From the NCBI GenBank assembly GCA_022828595.1, contig JAKGHH010000005.1, positions 25,308,193 to 25,372,192 on the forward strand: 64,000 nucleotides of DNA. Reading direction: 5' to 3'. The notes beneath the pieces were generated by a model, which saw only the letters and a list, made by a program, of their open reading frames with translations, was not told where the DNA came from and did no database searches. Shown in pieces: positions 42,022 to 53,069 of this stretch (position 1 is its first letter; the number at the start of each line of letters is the position of its first letter). The position numbers and the translations under genes were made by a program. The stretch is from Nelumbo lutea. Taxonomy: Eukaryota; Streptophyta; Magnoliopsida; Proteales; Nelumbonaceae.

Positions 42022-42420
42022 GGGAGTGGGTGCCTTGCCTTGAACCTGCCCGACACGAGGGATAGGGCAAGGAAAATTCTAGTATTCCCCATCCTTGACG
42101 AGGAGTGGGTGCCTTGCCCTGAACTCGCCTAACATTGAGGATGAGGTGGGAAAATTCAAGGATTCTCCATCCCTAATTGGGAGTGGGTGCCTTGCCTTGA
42201 ATCCACTTGACACTAAGGACGGGGCTGGGAAAATTCTAGGATTCCCTATCCTTGATGAGGAGTGGGTGCCTTGCCCTGAACTCGCTAGACATTGAGGACG
42301 AGGCGGGGAAAGGCAAGGATTCACTGTTCCTAATGAGGAGTGGATGCCTTGCCTTGAACCCGTCTGACACTGGGTAAGGGGTAGGGATAGGGTAGAGTGT
42401 CTCAACTACAAGGTGGGGAC
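42022..42420. repeat. 78-79-bp tandem array, five units
   Basis: The word gagtgggtgcc, or gagtggatgcc in the last, starts at 42024, 42103, 42181, 42260 and 42338, giving spacings of 79, 78, 79 and 78. Units alternate between two subtypes (gaacctgccc/gaatccac versus gaactcgcc), suggesting a dimeric higher-order unit. The array is GC-rich inside an AT-rich Helitron-like body. Confidence 0.9.
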
Positions 42421-42963
42421 AGGAATGGGGTGCCCTGCCTCGTTTCCATTCCTATATAATTGTTAATTATTAGTAAAATTAATAAAAAATGTTAGCTTCT
42501 GTAATTATTTTTACTTATTTAAAATCATTCAAGATTTTATTTAAAAATAATGAAAATAATAACAATTATCAAAATTACTACAAATGATTAATAAAATGAA
42601 ATTTATTAAAAATTATTTGTTCATATTAAATTAACAATATTTATTTTCTATAAATAAATTATTAAAAATTTAAATATTAATAATAACTTTAAATACTTTA
42701 AATTAATCAACAATATATTTTGATTATTAATTTATCAATTAATTAATAATAAATATAAATTATTCAATCTTTTAGATTTTCCCATTGCATAGGTGCCCGT
42801 TAGTATAAATTCCCATCGCACATTCCCGCTAGTATAAACTAAAATGGATTAGATTCTTGATGGATTTCATATTTAAAAAGCAAGGATAAGGATGTGATAT
42901 CATTTTCACAAAAAAAAGGATATGATATCATTTATATATCCCGCTCCCTCTAGGGGTGGGTGG

Positions 42964-43431
42964 TAGACGTGTTCATGGTCGGACTTTCACTCTGGATTAA
43001 CAGAATTTTCTAAGGGTCGGGCCTGAGCCCGACCCTCATAAAAAGCCCAAAGCCCGGGCCTGGGCCTAAGCCTGAAATTTAGCCCATACTGTTAGCGGCT
43101 GAATAGAGAGAGAGATTATAAAGAAAATAATAAAAAATGTATATATTAAATTATAAATATATATTTTAATAAATATTATATTATTTATATATTTTATATA
43201 ATATATAAAAAACATATTATATATTTTATAAAATATATAATGCTAAGTTGGGCCAAGCCGAACTCGGGTTGGGCTTTTTTGATAAATCCCAAGCCCGGCC
43301 CGAAACACAGTCAAGCTTACTGTGTTAGGCCCGAGGTCAGGCCCGCGGGCCTAATTACATGATCAAGCCCGACCGGGGTGCAGGCCAGGCCGGGCCGGGC
43401 CATCGGGCTACCCGGCCCATGAACAGGTCTA
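42964..43431. mobile_element. hAT-like MITE with 'gacctgttcatgg' ends
   Basis: The left end TAGACGTGTTCATGGTCGG is matched by the inverted right end, complement TAGACCTGTTCATGGGCCGG. The flanks gtgggtgg (42956-42963) and gtgggtac (43432-43439) agree at 6 of 8 bases, an aged hAT-type 8-bp TSD. The interior is rich in gcccg/cgggc runs around an AT-rich core. It lies just upstream of the phosphatase exon. Confidence 0.75.
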
Positions 43432-43777
43432 GTGGGTACATTTTCATATCCAATCCGATGTATTGCTGAACAGACTCAAATTCGGTTTAAACGAATCCGA
43501 TATAATAGAGTGCTCCAGATAATATGCCTTTCAACTTCCATTTTCTTTCCGTGGGTGTTGGGACCATGCATGTTGGGTTGATGGACACCACTGCGGAGCT
43601 GAAAAGCATCGAATCCGTAATCCGTAACAGAAGGGAACAAATTCTACCTTTTCATTGTAAGACGTTGTCCATTTCTTTGTTGTTGTTGTTGTACTTGCTT
43701 ACGCATCACCCTACTTCGAATCTTCATCCTTTGCTTCTCTTAACTAACTCGGAGCTCTTCATTGCTGTTTCTTTGTA

Positions 43778-43903
43778 ATGGCAATCAACACATGCCTCCT
43801 TCTTTTGCTACTTTTGGTTGCTGGGTTTCTTTGTAAAGCTTCAGACGAACGTCTCGTCTCTCGAATCGCCTTCGGGTCGTGTTCTAACCAGAGCTCTCCT
43901 CAG
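43778..43903 (+). CDS. PhoD-like metallophosphatase, exon 1 (partial gene)
   Basis: The exon has 42 codons from ATG 43778 to a donor (CAG|GTCAGG). It encodes an N-terminal hydrophobic signal-like segment (MAINTCLLLLLLLVAGFLC) followed by ERLVSRIAFGSCSNQSSPQ. RIAFGSC-NQ is the entry motif of plant PhoD-like/calcineurin-like phosphoesterases (compare Arabidopsis At5g42370, from memory), which are expected to act as phosphatases with a di-metal centre. An in-frame TAA at 43745-43747 makes this ATG the first available. No later exon (for example the LGDNIYGD metal motif) was found in the next 20 kb, which is full of transposons. Intron 1 is either longer than 20 kb or the gene is truncated. The product is likely secreted or membrane-targeted. 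Confidence 0.72.
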
Positions 43904-45229
43904 GTCAGGGCTCTTTATCTTCCTTAACTTTGCAATTCATATGTGTAATACGCCTTGAATGGGAAATTTCTATTTACAAATCTACTGCGTGCTTATTTTC
44001 TACTCTAATTGGTTCTGGAAAACACAGAAATAAAATTACGATTTGATTGTTTTTAGCGGAAACTTTTCTATATGAAACCAGTCCTTGTGAACCCTCTTTC
44101 CCTTACCTGCAAACCGCCAATTACCCTTAAACAATCCATACCTACAACCTATCCACCCATCCTTTCTATTACTAGAAACCAAAGAAGGCCCTCAGGTCCT
44201 ACATCGGGTAGATGAGTGTTGCTCCTTTGAAATAGTTTTCATGAAAGAAATATCTACTGGCATTTTATTGGATTTGACAATTTTGCCCATTTGAGGTAAA
44301 AGTTCGGATTGCTTTCTCCTTGATATTCAGTCTTGGGGAGTTCAATTTTCTGTTTCGTTTCAGTTGAGATTCAACGGTCTTAAATTCTTAATCCCATGGC
44401 AAAATCTTTGGTGCATCAGCTGCACTGTGAATCAAAAGACATGATTAGTTGAACGTGATGGTAATTACACCTTGTTAAACTTGAAAAATACAAACATTAA
44501 CCAATGAAAAGTAAGTAGATTTTAAGGTGATTGGTTGAGACCTGGATTTAACGTGAACCTTGTTACAGTTGTTGGAGTGATTAGTTACTTAATGATATTT
44601 ATCTTTATGAAGAAGAAATAAATTTGGAAATTTTGTGGTGTATGCTTGCAAATGCTGCACTTGGATGTGTTTGTGCATGTGGGCATGCATGAACTTGATT
44701 TGATGGAGTTTTCTTTTTCTTTTTCATTATGCACAAACTTAGTTGTCAAAAGCTTATGATTTATGATACAATTCACCATTCGTATCATCAATTGAGACCT
44801 AGTTCTCTACCTTGTCATGTCTTTTTTTTTTTTTTTTTAAGGGACTCTTGTTTTGAAACCCTTATGAGAATATGATATATTTAGGTTACCTAAGACCTAT
44901 TTGGAAACTTATTGTATTGAATTTGTTTTCTATTATATGTAGGTTAAAGAGCCATTTTATGTGAATTAGTTGACTTTCAAATCAAACTTGATATATCATC
45001 GTGTATTTCTGATGCATACATGGTAAATGATGAATAAAAATGGAGTAAAATCATGGAGGCACATCATCATCCACAGAACACCCTAGCAATGCACAAATCA
45101 TGGAAGCACACCATCGTTCATCTACTATACTACCTCTACCAATCATTTTCCTTGAGGTCAAATCTTGTATCACATAAGAGGAAGGAAAAAAGATTGCTGA
45201 GCAGTTTAACGAATTTGTAATACTAATAG
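43904..45229. other. Start of phosphatase intron 1, unassigned
   Basis: Apart from a T-run at about 44821-44839, no feature was recognised. The sequence reads as ordinary intron. Confidence 0.35.
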
Positions 45230-45239
45230 CAGAAAAACA

Positions 45240-45430
45240 AGTTTATAGGCAAAGGGAAGGGAGATAGTTCATTGACTAGCTATAGTGGAAAACGAGCCAT
45301 CAGTTACTCTCACCTTGTCCTTGCCAGATACAAGATGATAAGACTGAAAACTATTTGACTTATCAGTCATATGATTTGAGGCTGTAGAATTTATTATCCA
45401 AGGAGAGTATTGAGGAATGAGAAGACACAT
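45240..45430 (-). pseudogene. Copia protease remnant
   Basis: The minus-strand frame reads QYSPWIINSTASNHMTDKSN then YHLVSGKDKVRVTDGSFST. This matches the copia aspartic protease entry (WIIDSGA-x-HM), but the catalytic D-S/T-G reads N-S-T, so it is inactive. Confidence 0.72.
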
Positions 45431-45689
45431 GGAAAGCTGTGGTAGAGTTACCTATGTAGATGCAAATGAAGTCTAGTGGGGTAGGGCTAGAATCCGTCTG
45501 ACGAATTGATGTAGATCCAAATGAAGTCAAGGGGGTAGGGCTAAAATCCATTTAACGAATTGTTCTACCATATATCTCAAGATAGTCACAGAATGACTTG
45601 ATGATGTCTTCCTTGGGATCAAAACTAGAAGGATGTTCATGAGTCATAGTGAAACCATTAGATTACTTATCAAAAAAAAAAAAAAAAAA

Positions 45690-46623
45690 GAATTGAGAGG
45701 CCATGTTTGCTGACTTATACTTCTTTTGAGCTTGCTGGTTAGGCTTATTGTTTTGTTTTGGTTTCTTAATTAATTCATGAGCCCACTTAGGCTTCCTGTG
45801 GAGATACCAACAAGTGTCCCTGGTATGCCTAGATAACTGACAATGGATATACCAAAGTTTATCTTTGTCATTCACATTCTTCTCGCAATCCCCCTTCTTA
45901 ACAGAACTTCCACTACTTGCATTTGCACCTCCCCTAACTACCAAAGCAACTGGCTCCCCCTCATAGGAATTCATCACATTTCTCCTACTCTTTTCTAACT
46001 GCACCAAGGCATACACTTCTTGAATTGAAGGAAGGTCTTTGCTTCCTAAAATACACACTCTGATGGATTCATACATAGGATTCGACCCCTAAAGAAAGGA
46101 AAACACTTGTTGCTGAGAAACCAAAGACTTATAAGCCTTGGCATCCAAATCACATTTGAAGTCCATATTTAGATAGTGATCCAACTCCCTCTAGATAGAT
46201 GTCAAATATGAGTAATAAGCTTAGAGACTCTGCTCCCCCTGTTTACAAGTTTAAGATTCAGCCTACAGTTGGTAGATTATTGCATAATGCCTTTGATCAG
46301 AATATGTGGATTTTTCTTGCTTCCGAATTTCACAGGCTGTCTCTGCCCACATAAAACTTTTCCTCACTTGTGGCAGCATGAAAACTAAGAGCCACGGCAT
46401 CACCATACCATTTTCCTGATTCCACTTATCATATTATGCACTCCCAGACTTCAGCTCCTTAATTTTTCCATTTATGTAGCCAATTTCCCCCTTGCAGTTA
46501 TGTGAACTTTAATCCCTTTGACCATTCTAGGTAGTTTAGTCCATCGAAGGGAACAATAGCTATAGGAAAGTTCATACCGTGGTTAGCAGACACACCAAAA
46601 GTGGCTAAATCCTTAGACGGCAT
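45690..46623 (-). pseudogene. Copia gag remnant
   Basis: The start reads MPSKDLATFGVSANHG, then FDGLNYLEWSKGLKF. The C-terminal part (46076-45663) is open: MYESIRVCILGSKDLPSIQE, VYALVQLEKSRRNVM, and a zinc knuckle HCQLSRHTRDTCWYLHRKP in which the first Cys of CX2CX4HX4C has become Tyr. Stops occur in the middle. Confidence 0.8.
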
Positions 46624-47608
46624 GTTAACAAGGACTGTTGTTACAGTTCAGCTACACAGTAGGCAAAAGGAGGAAAAACAAGCACCATCTCAGCCTTATA
46701 CAACAGCCTAAAATAATATTCACCACTGACCACTGTCCACACATAATGCAGGTACTGGAATACTTCTGGAACTGCTTCGGAAGCGAAAAAATAACAAAAC
46801 ACAGATCAAGAATGGTCTGCAGAGTCTACGAACATCAAACACCCCTCCTCTAGGGCACACAATTACACTTTCATCAAAAAACAATAAATAAACCTGCTGT
46901 AATTTCAGGTACAGATCATTCCAGAACTACAAACCACTCACCCGAACACACAAGGATTGCACGATTCATTAGGGAAGGGAATACGCCTCAAACACCCTCA
47001 CTGCATTCAATCACCACATGTACAAGCTATATCTTGGCACATGACCAAGAGAAAAAAGAGAAAAATAAGTGAATCCCCTCAAACCAGCTGCTAGAGTATT
47101 ATTTCCTTGATCTGGAGGGAAAAACAGCAAGAGAGAACAAGAATCCTTGATCGAACAGTCTTCAAGCCCAAGATCCCTGCTCTAGTACCATGAAGTCTTG
47201 GGAGAAAATGGTAGAAGAGAGCAAGAAAGAGAGACAAGGAAGAAGAGAAGAGAGAAAACAGAAATTTGGAGTTCAAAAAGTTAGGCTGGCAGTTTTAAAA
47301 AAGAGAAAAATTACAAAAGTGCCCCTATGGAACTAAAGCATAAACTAACGACAGTTTTAACAAAATGTTTAAATAGAAGAAGAGAGATTTTCATATGGTA
47401 TTCATTGATTTCCTTGGATATGTATGTGGTTGCAACAACCAATGTTAGAACACCTACAAGAGAGACATCAGATTTTATAGTTGCAATTATATATAAAAAA
47501 TAAATAGTCATTAATCCATCAACCATAGGATGTTTCATTTTCTAATGCCTAGCTCCCTTTGAGAGAGACAACAGGCATTCCACTACAACAGTAGAGAGCT
47601 CCAGAATG

Positions 47609-47631
47609 TTTTTTTTTTTTTTTTTTTTTTT
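47609..47631. repeat. T23 homopolymer
   Basis: The T-run may be the poly(A) tail of a minus-strand retroposed sequence to its right (47632 to about 48100), but no family was recognised. Confidence 0.7.
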
Positions 47632-48290
47632 GGAGAGGCTAGAAGGGCCGAGGAGTGAGAAAGAACAAGAAGACTTGCATATGAAGAGAGGGCCAATTGG
47701 TAGTTGTGGAGCAATGGCAATGGCAGGATGAGGGTGAAGAGGAAAAGAGATTGTATACAATAGATTCTTTGTTGCAAGAGTTGGACTTGACAGAGGCATT
47801 TCAAGATGTAGCATATCATTTAAAGAAAACCTGGTTCTGTTTCATACTTTTCCAACCAAGAAACCATCGGAAAGTTGTTAAAAATGGACGAGGAGTTGTT
47901 TGGTTTGTTTCTAACCAAACAACTGCTCAGTTTTGGCTGTTTGCATTGTTTCAGGTTTTGTGTAATCTGTTTTACGAAGTTGGGTAAAGAAGATAGCCTT
48001 TGTTTGGTCTTAAATTACCTATTTTCAATTATACTGTTGGGTGTAGGGTCTGCATATTTTCTTTTATGGGAACAGATTAATTAATTAATGCTAATTAATG
48101 GATATTGCTGGTATGCGATACCCGCCACACCCTTAATGGATCTACATGCATCAAATGTTCAATTTCCAAAGATGGGACCCATCCAGTTGCAATCGATAGT
48201 AGCCATGATGACAAAGAACATGATACTAATGGTCTCATGTATCACGGTTGATAGACAAGAGAAATAACTAAAGAAATGAAGCCTTCGAGG
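47632..48290. other. Unassigned stretch beside the T-run
   Basis: A plus-strand frame at 47697-47987 has no recognised domain. The position next to T23 suggests a retroposed transcript, but the source is unknown. Confidence 0.25.
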
Positions 48291-49134
48291 GAGGGGACAT
48301 AATCCAAATTGTGTTTTAAATTTACTAATAGCAATTAATGTAAATAAACTAAATTATATTAGTATTTAATTATTTTATTACTTTGAAAAATTAATTAAAA
48401 TAATCTTAACCAAGACTTATAATGTTAGTAATAAACCTAACTAAGATATAAAACTAGTTTTAGTTATATATTTATTTACACATAATTAATATTAACAATA
48501 TTACAAAATTTATTTTTTTATCTGTTAAATAAAACCAAATATAAATAATAAATAAATACATGTATTTTAACTCAACCAAAATGTATAATTTCAATAATTA
48601 ATTAAGTTATAAATAAATAAGTAAAGGAAAATGTGAATGCTAATATAGGATTACATGTATTATAAAGGGATATTAATTAAAAAATTGTAATCATAATTAA
48701 AATTACATTTGCAACTTTAGAAAACTAAAATTTAAAAGTAATTAATGAAAAATAATAAATTTTTAAACTTTTAGCATTGATTGATAAAAATTAACAATTA
48801 ATTAATAAGAATGAAATTTTATATTTATTCAATAAAATGATAATGTAATTAACAAAATGAAATTTAATTAAAATAATTACATTTAATTTATTTTTTCAAT
48901 TTAATAACATTTTAAGATTTTTAACATTTGAATATCAATAAAATTACAACTTTAATTGTAAAATTAATTAAAAGTAAAAATTAAATAATAAAAATCATCA
49001 TAAATTGGTAAATGACCCAAAAACAATGCTCGGGTTGGACAAAGACCGGATTGGCCCAAAGTGAAATGTCATATGGGTCCTTTTGCTTTAGTTTCACTTA
49101 ATAAAGCCTATGCATTGCATGGGTCCCAACCTAG
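48291..49134 (+). mobile_element. AT-rich Helitron-like sequence with 3' end
   Basis: About 700 bp of extreme AT-richness ends in tatgcattgcatgggtccca followed by acCTAG|T at 49131-49135. The near-palindromic atgcattgcat about 12 bases before CTAG fits a Helitron 3' end and resembles the tail at 42781-42803. No 5' end was found, so this is an assignment by one end only. Confidence 0.4.
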
Positions 49135-49259
49135 TAATCCTTATTTATATACACTAGTCATGGACGAATTAACTAAACATAGTTAGGAGGAGGTTCCATG
49201 GTGTTTGTTGTTTACTAATGTATAGTATTAGTTAAATGTAAAATTAGTTTTACTGTGGC

Positions 49260-49522
49260 CCTTGGATTAGAGCATTAGGTTTAAGTTGGGTTTCATACAT
49301 GAATCCTGCTTCGCCATTTTGGTCTATTTAATGCCATATCCATTGTTAAATTATAGGCATTTAAATCGTTTCTTCTTATTTCCACTCAAGTACTTTTCAT
49401 TCTACTCTAGCTCTTCTATCCCCTTAATAGATCATTTTTCCTAACAAGTACTGTATATGGTCTTCTGTGCACGCGACCATACCATCTTAAATTATGTTGT
49501 CTCATTTTATCACCCAATGGAA
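49260..49522 (-). pseudogene. RTE-type LINE C-terminal remnant
   Basis: On the minus strand, PLGDKMRQHNLRWYGRVHRR, then VEIRRNDLNAYNLTMDMALN and RPKWRSRIHV. These are the C-terminal blocks of plant RTE-clade LINEs (KMRE-LRWFGHVQRR, DMALDRAKWR-RIHV). It is short and broken, and differs from the L1-type LINEs elsewhere in the window. Confidence 0.72.
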
Positions 49523-49599
49523 GTACTCGTAGGTTTCTTGTTGAGGTTTTAGACAAATTGTGTAGTCTATAGTGGTAGTTTTTGATTATTTATTGTTTA

Positions 49600-49945
49600 G
49601 ATAGGAAGTGGACCACATCACTCTTGTTGGGTCTTTTTTGAGCAGTTATTTTTATTGTTTTATGTTGTTTTATGTGTTAGCTGCCCTATAAGGGCATATT
49701 TGTCTTTGTACTCTTTATTATTTCAGACTATAAATAATAGTGAAGAGGGCGGCCAGCATTATTACTCTCTCTTTTAAATCTATTTTTCTTCTCTATTTCA
49801 GATCTGGATCTCTTTGTCTTATAATTAAAATCCTTAATTTCCATTGTTCACCCACCACATTCCTATCCTACATCAAAGAAATCTTTGTAAATATCTCCAT
49901 TCCCCTTACCCTTCTCAAGGGCTGGGATTACGATGGGAGTTGCCA
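49600..49945 (+). other. Possible solo or partial copia LTR
   Basis: The segment has LTR-like features: tgttagctgccctataaggg, a TATA-like actataaataatag, then a CT-rich leader. Ends and TSD were not resolved and no PBS follows it directly. Confidence 0.3.
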
Positions 49946-50394
49946 CTGAAGTATGGTGTAATATGGCCCATTTGGATGATTTTAATATTAATATAAAGAG
50001 CCTCTCTCATTGGAGTGCATTGTCGCCTAGGCGATGGATTTTTTCAAGGAAAAAACATATTGTAGAGATATAGCAAAGGAACCCTAGTTGTTTTTTATAT
50101 GCTTTTTTATATGTGGTTCCATCTTTTTCTTATTGTTTTAGGCTGTTGTTAAGCCACTGTTATGTTATTTTTTCTTTCTTATAGGTGACAGGGGTGTTTT
50201 GGTCTTTGTCACTTGTTTTTATTGAACCATATAAATGGCAATATGGGGGGTGGCAGAAATGTTCATTCCGCTCTCTCCTTTCTCCCATTTTCTCTTCTTC
50301 TCCTTTTCTTCTTCTGCTTATTCTTCTCTTTCTCTCTATCTTTCTGAACTGATTTCACACTAAACCTAAAACTGTTACAGCAGCTATTCCAAGT

Positions 50395-50409
50395 TGGTAT
50401 CAGAGCAGG
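50395..50409 (+). other. Copia primer-binding site
   Basis: TGGTATCAGAGCAGG is the standard sequence complementary to initiator tRNA-Met in plant copia elements. It follows an LTR-like end after a three-base spacer. Confidence 0.85.
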
Positions 50410-50871
50410 TTTAGGTTTAGGTTGGGATATCATGTATGTTTAACCCAGCCGGTCACACAAGACTATTAGGGCTGGATTTTTATATCCTTTTTTGCCTGAT
50501 TCTTGGAGGTCAGTGGAGATCGATGCATTGTTCAAGCATTTTCCGAACTCCGTTTTTTGCCCAGTGACTAGGAAGGATCAGAGAAACTATTTCGATTGAA
50601 GTTTAGGGGTCAAACCTCATATTGAAGGTGGTGCTCAGTGTTTTCTGGGTGGCTTTTTATTTCTTCTAAAGATTGACAGCAGGAGGAGGGCTTCTAGAAG
50701 TCTCTGGAAGTAGCAGCTGGAGTATTCTTGTCTTCAAGTTATTTCTAGGTTTTTTTCCTTTAAGGATTAACCAGTTTTTTGATTGACTGTGAACTGTGAA
50801 CAGCTTGGTTTCTGTACAGTCATTTGAAGACCTTTTTAGTTGGGCTGTGTGATACCTTGCTTAGTTCAGCA

Positions 50872-51550
50872 TGGAGAATGTTGGGAATGAATTTAAATAC
50901 ATTGGGTTAGGACTTGTAGGGGCTGGTAGTGTGACAGATAGCAACTCTTTCTAGATTACCACAATTAAATTTGATGGAACAAATTATCTTGAGTGGGCTC
51001 AATCAGCCATGATGGCTATTGGAGGAAGGGGTAAGTTGGGGTATGTAAATGGTGATTCCAGGAAGCCAATCAATGTAGCCTCATATCAGTAAAACTATCT
51101 TTGGGAAAAGACAGCTAAGGACATTTGGGATAATATGAAGGAAATTTATTCTTAGCCCCTTGATGTAGCTAGGGCTTTTGAGCTGAAAACTGAAGTAGCA
51201 AATCTGAAACAGGGGGAGAAACCTGTGTCAATTTATTTCTCAACTTTAAAGTCCCTATGGCATGAGATTGATCACTTGGAAACAATTGAATGGGAGAGTC
51301 AAAAGGATGCAGCAACCTATAACAAGTTGGTGGAGAGAAATAGGGTTTTTGAATTCCTAGTGGGTTTGAACTCTGAGTATGATATTGTAAGACAACAACT
51401 TCTCACTAGGAAAGTGTTACTTTGTCCTAAACCTATTCTCTGGTGCATAGTGAGGAAATAAGGAAAATTATGCTACAAAATTCCTAAATAGAATCAGCCT
51501 TAGCAGCAATGAAGCAAAAGCATGGTGGTGATAAGGAGAAAGAAGTGAGG
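50872..51550 (+). pseudogene. Copia gag, N-terminal part
   Basis: The frame MENVGNEFKYIGLGLVGAG leads to TIKFDGTNYLEWAQSAMMAI, KDIWDNMKEIYS, LKTEVANLKQGEKPVSIYFS, then LKSLWHEIDHLE and VFEFLVGLNSEYDIVRQQLL. This is the UBN2/retrotransposon gag pattern. In-frame stops are visible at the start and middle. It ends at the LINE E insertion site. Confidence 0.82.
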
Positions 51551-51917
51551 AAGGAAGAAAAAAGGGGATGGAACATGTGAACTTGTCTTGGTGAGAGGGT
51601 GAGGAACTAAGATGGGAGGGAAAATGGAGGGGATGGAGTTCGTGCAGGCAGGTCAGTGGAGGATATCCTTGAAGATAGAAGCAAAAAATCTCTTGTTCGA
51701 AGAGATGAGAATCAAGGGGAAGGTAAGCCTGAAGGTAAGGGAAGCGAAAAAGGGTACAATATTGCTAGAAGGATTAGAAGTGATCGAGTGGCTAAGAAAG
51801 TTCATAGCTAGAGCCTGTTCAAAAGGTAAGTAGATAAACTAGTAAGATTTTAGTACACTAGAAGGGAGAAGATATGTTGTTGAATGTAAGAGGAATAGAA
51901 AGGGGTTCTTCATAGCT

Positions 51918-52973
51918 TTGACTGAATTTTTTGGGAAGGGACAGAGGCAACTGGTGTGTCTACCAGTAGGAAAACAAAACCAAGGCCGGGGGGAAGTAGA
52001 ATGGTTGCTCAAAGAGTTCTTAGCACAAAGAGTAGCAAATGAGAAAAAAGCCTCCATAAGGGAGGAGAAGGCTTATCTCAATAACAATAGGGTACAACAA
52101 GGGCCAGTGGTCATGGCAAAAACAAAAGGCCATTGCAGAATGGTGGGAGGTCTAGAGAGAGAGGAGTGGGATAGTAAGTTTGTGATACAAGCCAAGGAAA
52201 AGGTTAATGATTGGAGGAGGGTAGCTGACTTACTGGCAACCAGGTTGAAGTTGAAGAGTGTTTTCATAGTAACCCCCTTCGATAATTGTAAAGCCATCCT
52301 AGATCCATTAGAGAATGATTTGGAAATATTAGCTATCAATGTTCAGGCTGAGTTCGGATCATTCACAGTCTTCAAATGGAATCCAACATCCAACTCCAAG
52401 GATTTTTTTGTTGAAGATGGTGTGGTGGTGCGTGTAATAGGCTTGCCATTCCATCTATGGAAACAAGAAATAGCAGAGTCTATAGCTGTGTTGTGTGGAG
52501 GAATCTTGAAAGGTGCTTTCTGGGGCGATCTCTATTCAGTAGCAATCCTGCTAAGTGGTGTGAAGCCAGAAGAAATTCCACGAAAGGTAGAGGTACGAAC
52601 AGAGGGGAGCTTTGTCTCTGTGTGGTTAGCTTCCTCCATTGAAGCAGGGCTGTGGAAGGAGGCTCGGTTGGTAGGAGGGGAGAAGGAGGAAGAAGAAGCA
52701 CTACGTGGACTTGTGAGATTGGGTAATTCAAATGGGAATGGATGTTTCACTAAAAAGGGCCAACACATTCTGGGAAGCCAAAAAGCTTTGGGGCAGTTGG
52801 AAGGTCAAACCTGGAGAAAGCAAGAAGAGGGTATGACAAATGGCAGATCCTTTGTGCAGGTGGTATCAGGGGAAAAAGACAAAAAGCTTCTACTGTTGAA
52901 AGGGAGAAGGCTGAACCAGCAATCTCAGACAGTGAAGGTTGCTGGTTCGACCATTAAAACAGGGGGGGCGTGA
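51918..52973 (+). pseudogene. LINE E ORF1 (DUF4283-type)
   Basis: This is an open 351-codon frame. Residues about 150-250 read FGSFTVFKWNPTSNS, VVVRVIGLPFHLWKQEIAES, LCGGILKGAFWGDL and VEVRTEGSFVSVWLAS, typical of the DUF4283 domain in plant LINE ORF1 proteins, thought to bind element RNA. The first 80 residues are basic. No CCHC knuckle was seen. The true ORF1 start probably lies upstream near 51612, where a related frame is interrupted. Confidence 0.78.
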
Positions 52974-53069
52974 CTCTTTAAGTGATCACGTGGGACGAAA
53001 AGAAGGGCCCAATCGAGTGGTTCCCTATTATGGTGGGCCGGAGAAGGCTTTCAAGTAAAGGACTTAAAG

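Larger units (their letters stand above)
36577..42803 (+). mobile_element. Third Helitron-like element, host of the LTR element
   Basis: The 5' end A|TCTATCTATATATATAAAGC resembles plant Helitrons. A candidate 3' end lies at 42781-42803: cccattgcatagg (near-palindromic) followed by gcccg and TTAG|T, one change from CTRR. A second similar tail with CTAG|T follows at 42829-42832. Without the 4.1-kb LTR element the body is about 2.1 kb, AT-rich, and carries a 78-bp tandem array. The 3' terminus is decayed, so the boundaries are less certain than for the other two Helitrons. Confidence 0.5.
45230..47560 (-). mobile_element. Decayed Ty1/copia element (gag-protease and 5' LTR side)
   Basis: On the minus strand: an LTR-like CT-rich leader (about 47290-47200), a PBS-like TGGTACTAGAGCAGGG (47190-47175, one rearrangement from TGGTATCAGAGC), gag from about 46620 and the protease region near 45420-45240. 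Integrase and RT are absent, so the element is truncated. The LTR start near 47560 is not defined. It lies in the presumed intron 1 of the phosphatase gene, antisense to it. Confidence 0.7.

Noticed and set aside
43524..43778. 84-codon frame just upstream as the phosphatase N-terminus
   Set aside because: It is in another frame and stops at 43778; the signal-like segment and RIAFGSC motif are in the frame starting at ATG 43778.
49600..50391. One single long LTR covering 49.6-50.4 kb
   Set aside because: Two LTR-like TATA/leader units seem present and no TG start could be tied to the CA end at 50391, so only the 3' end is claimed.
52480..52768. Minus-strand open frames across LINE E ORF1
   Set aside because: They are shadows of the plus-strand ORF1, which has the recognisable DUF4283-type domain.
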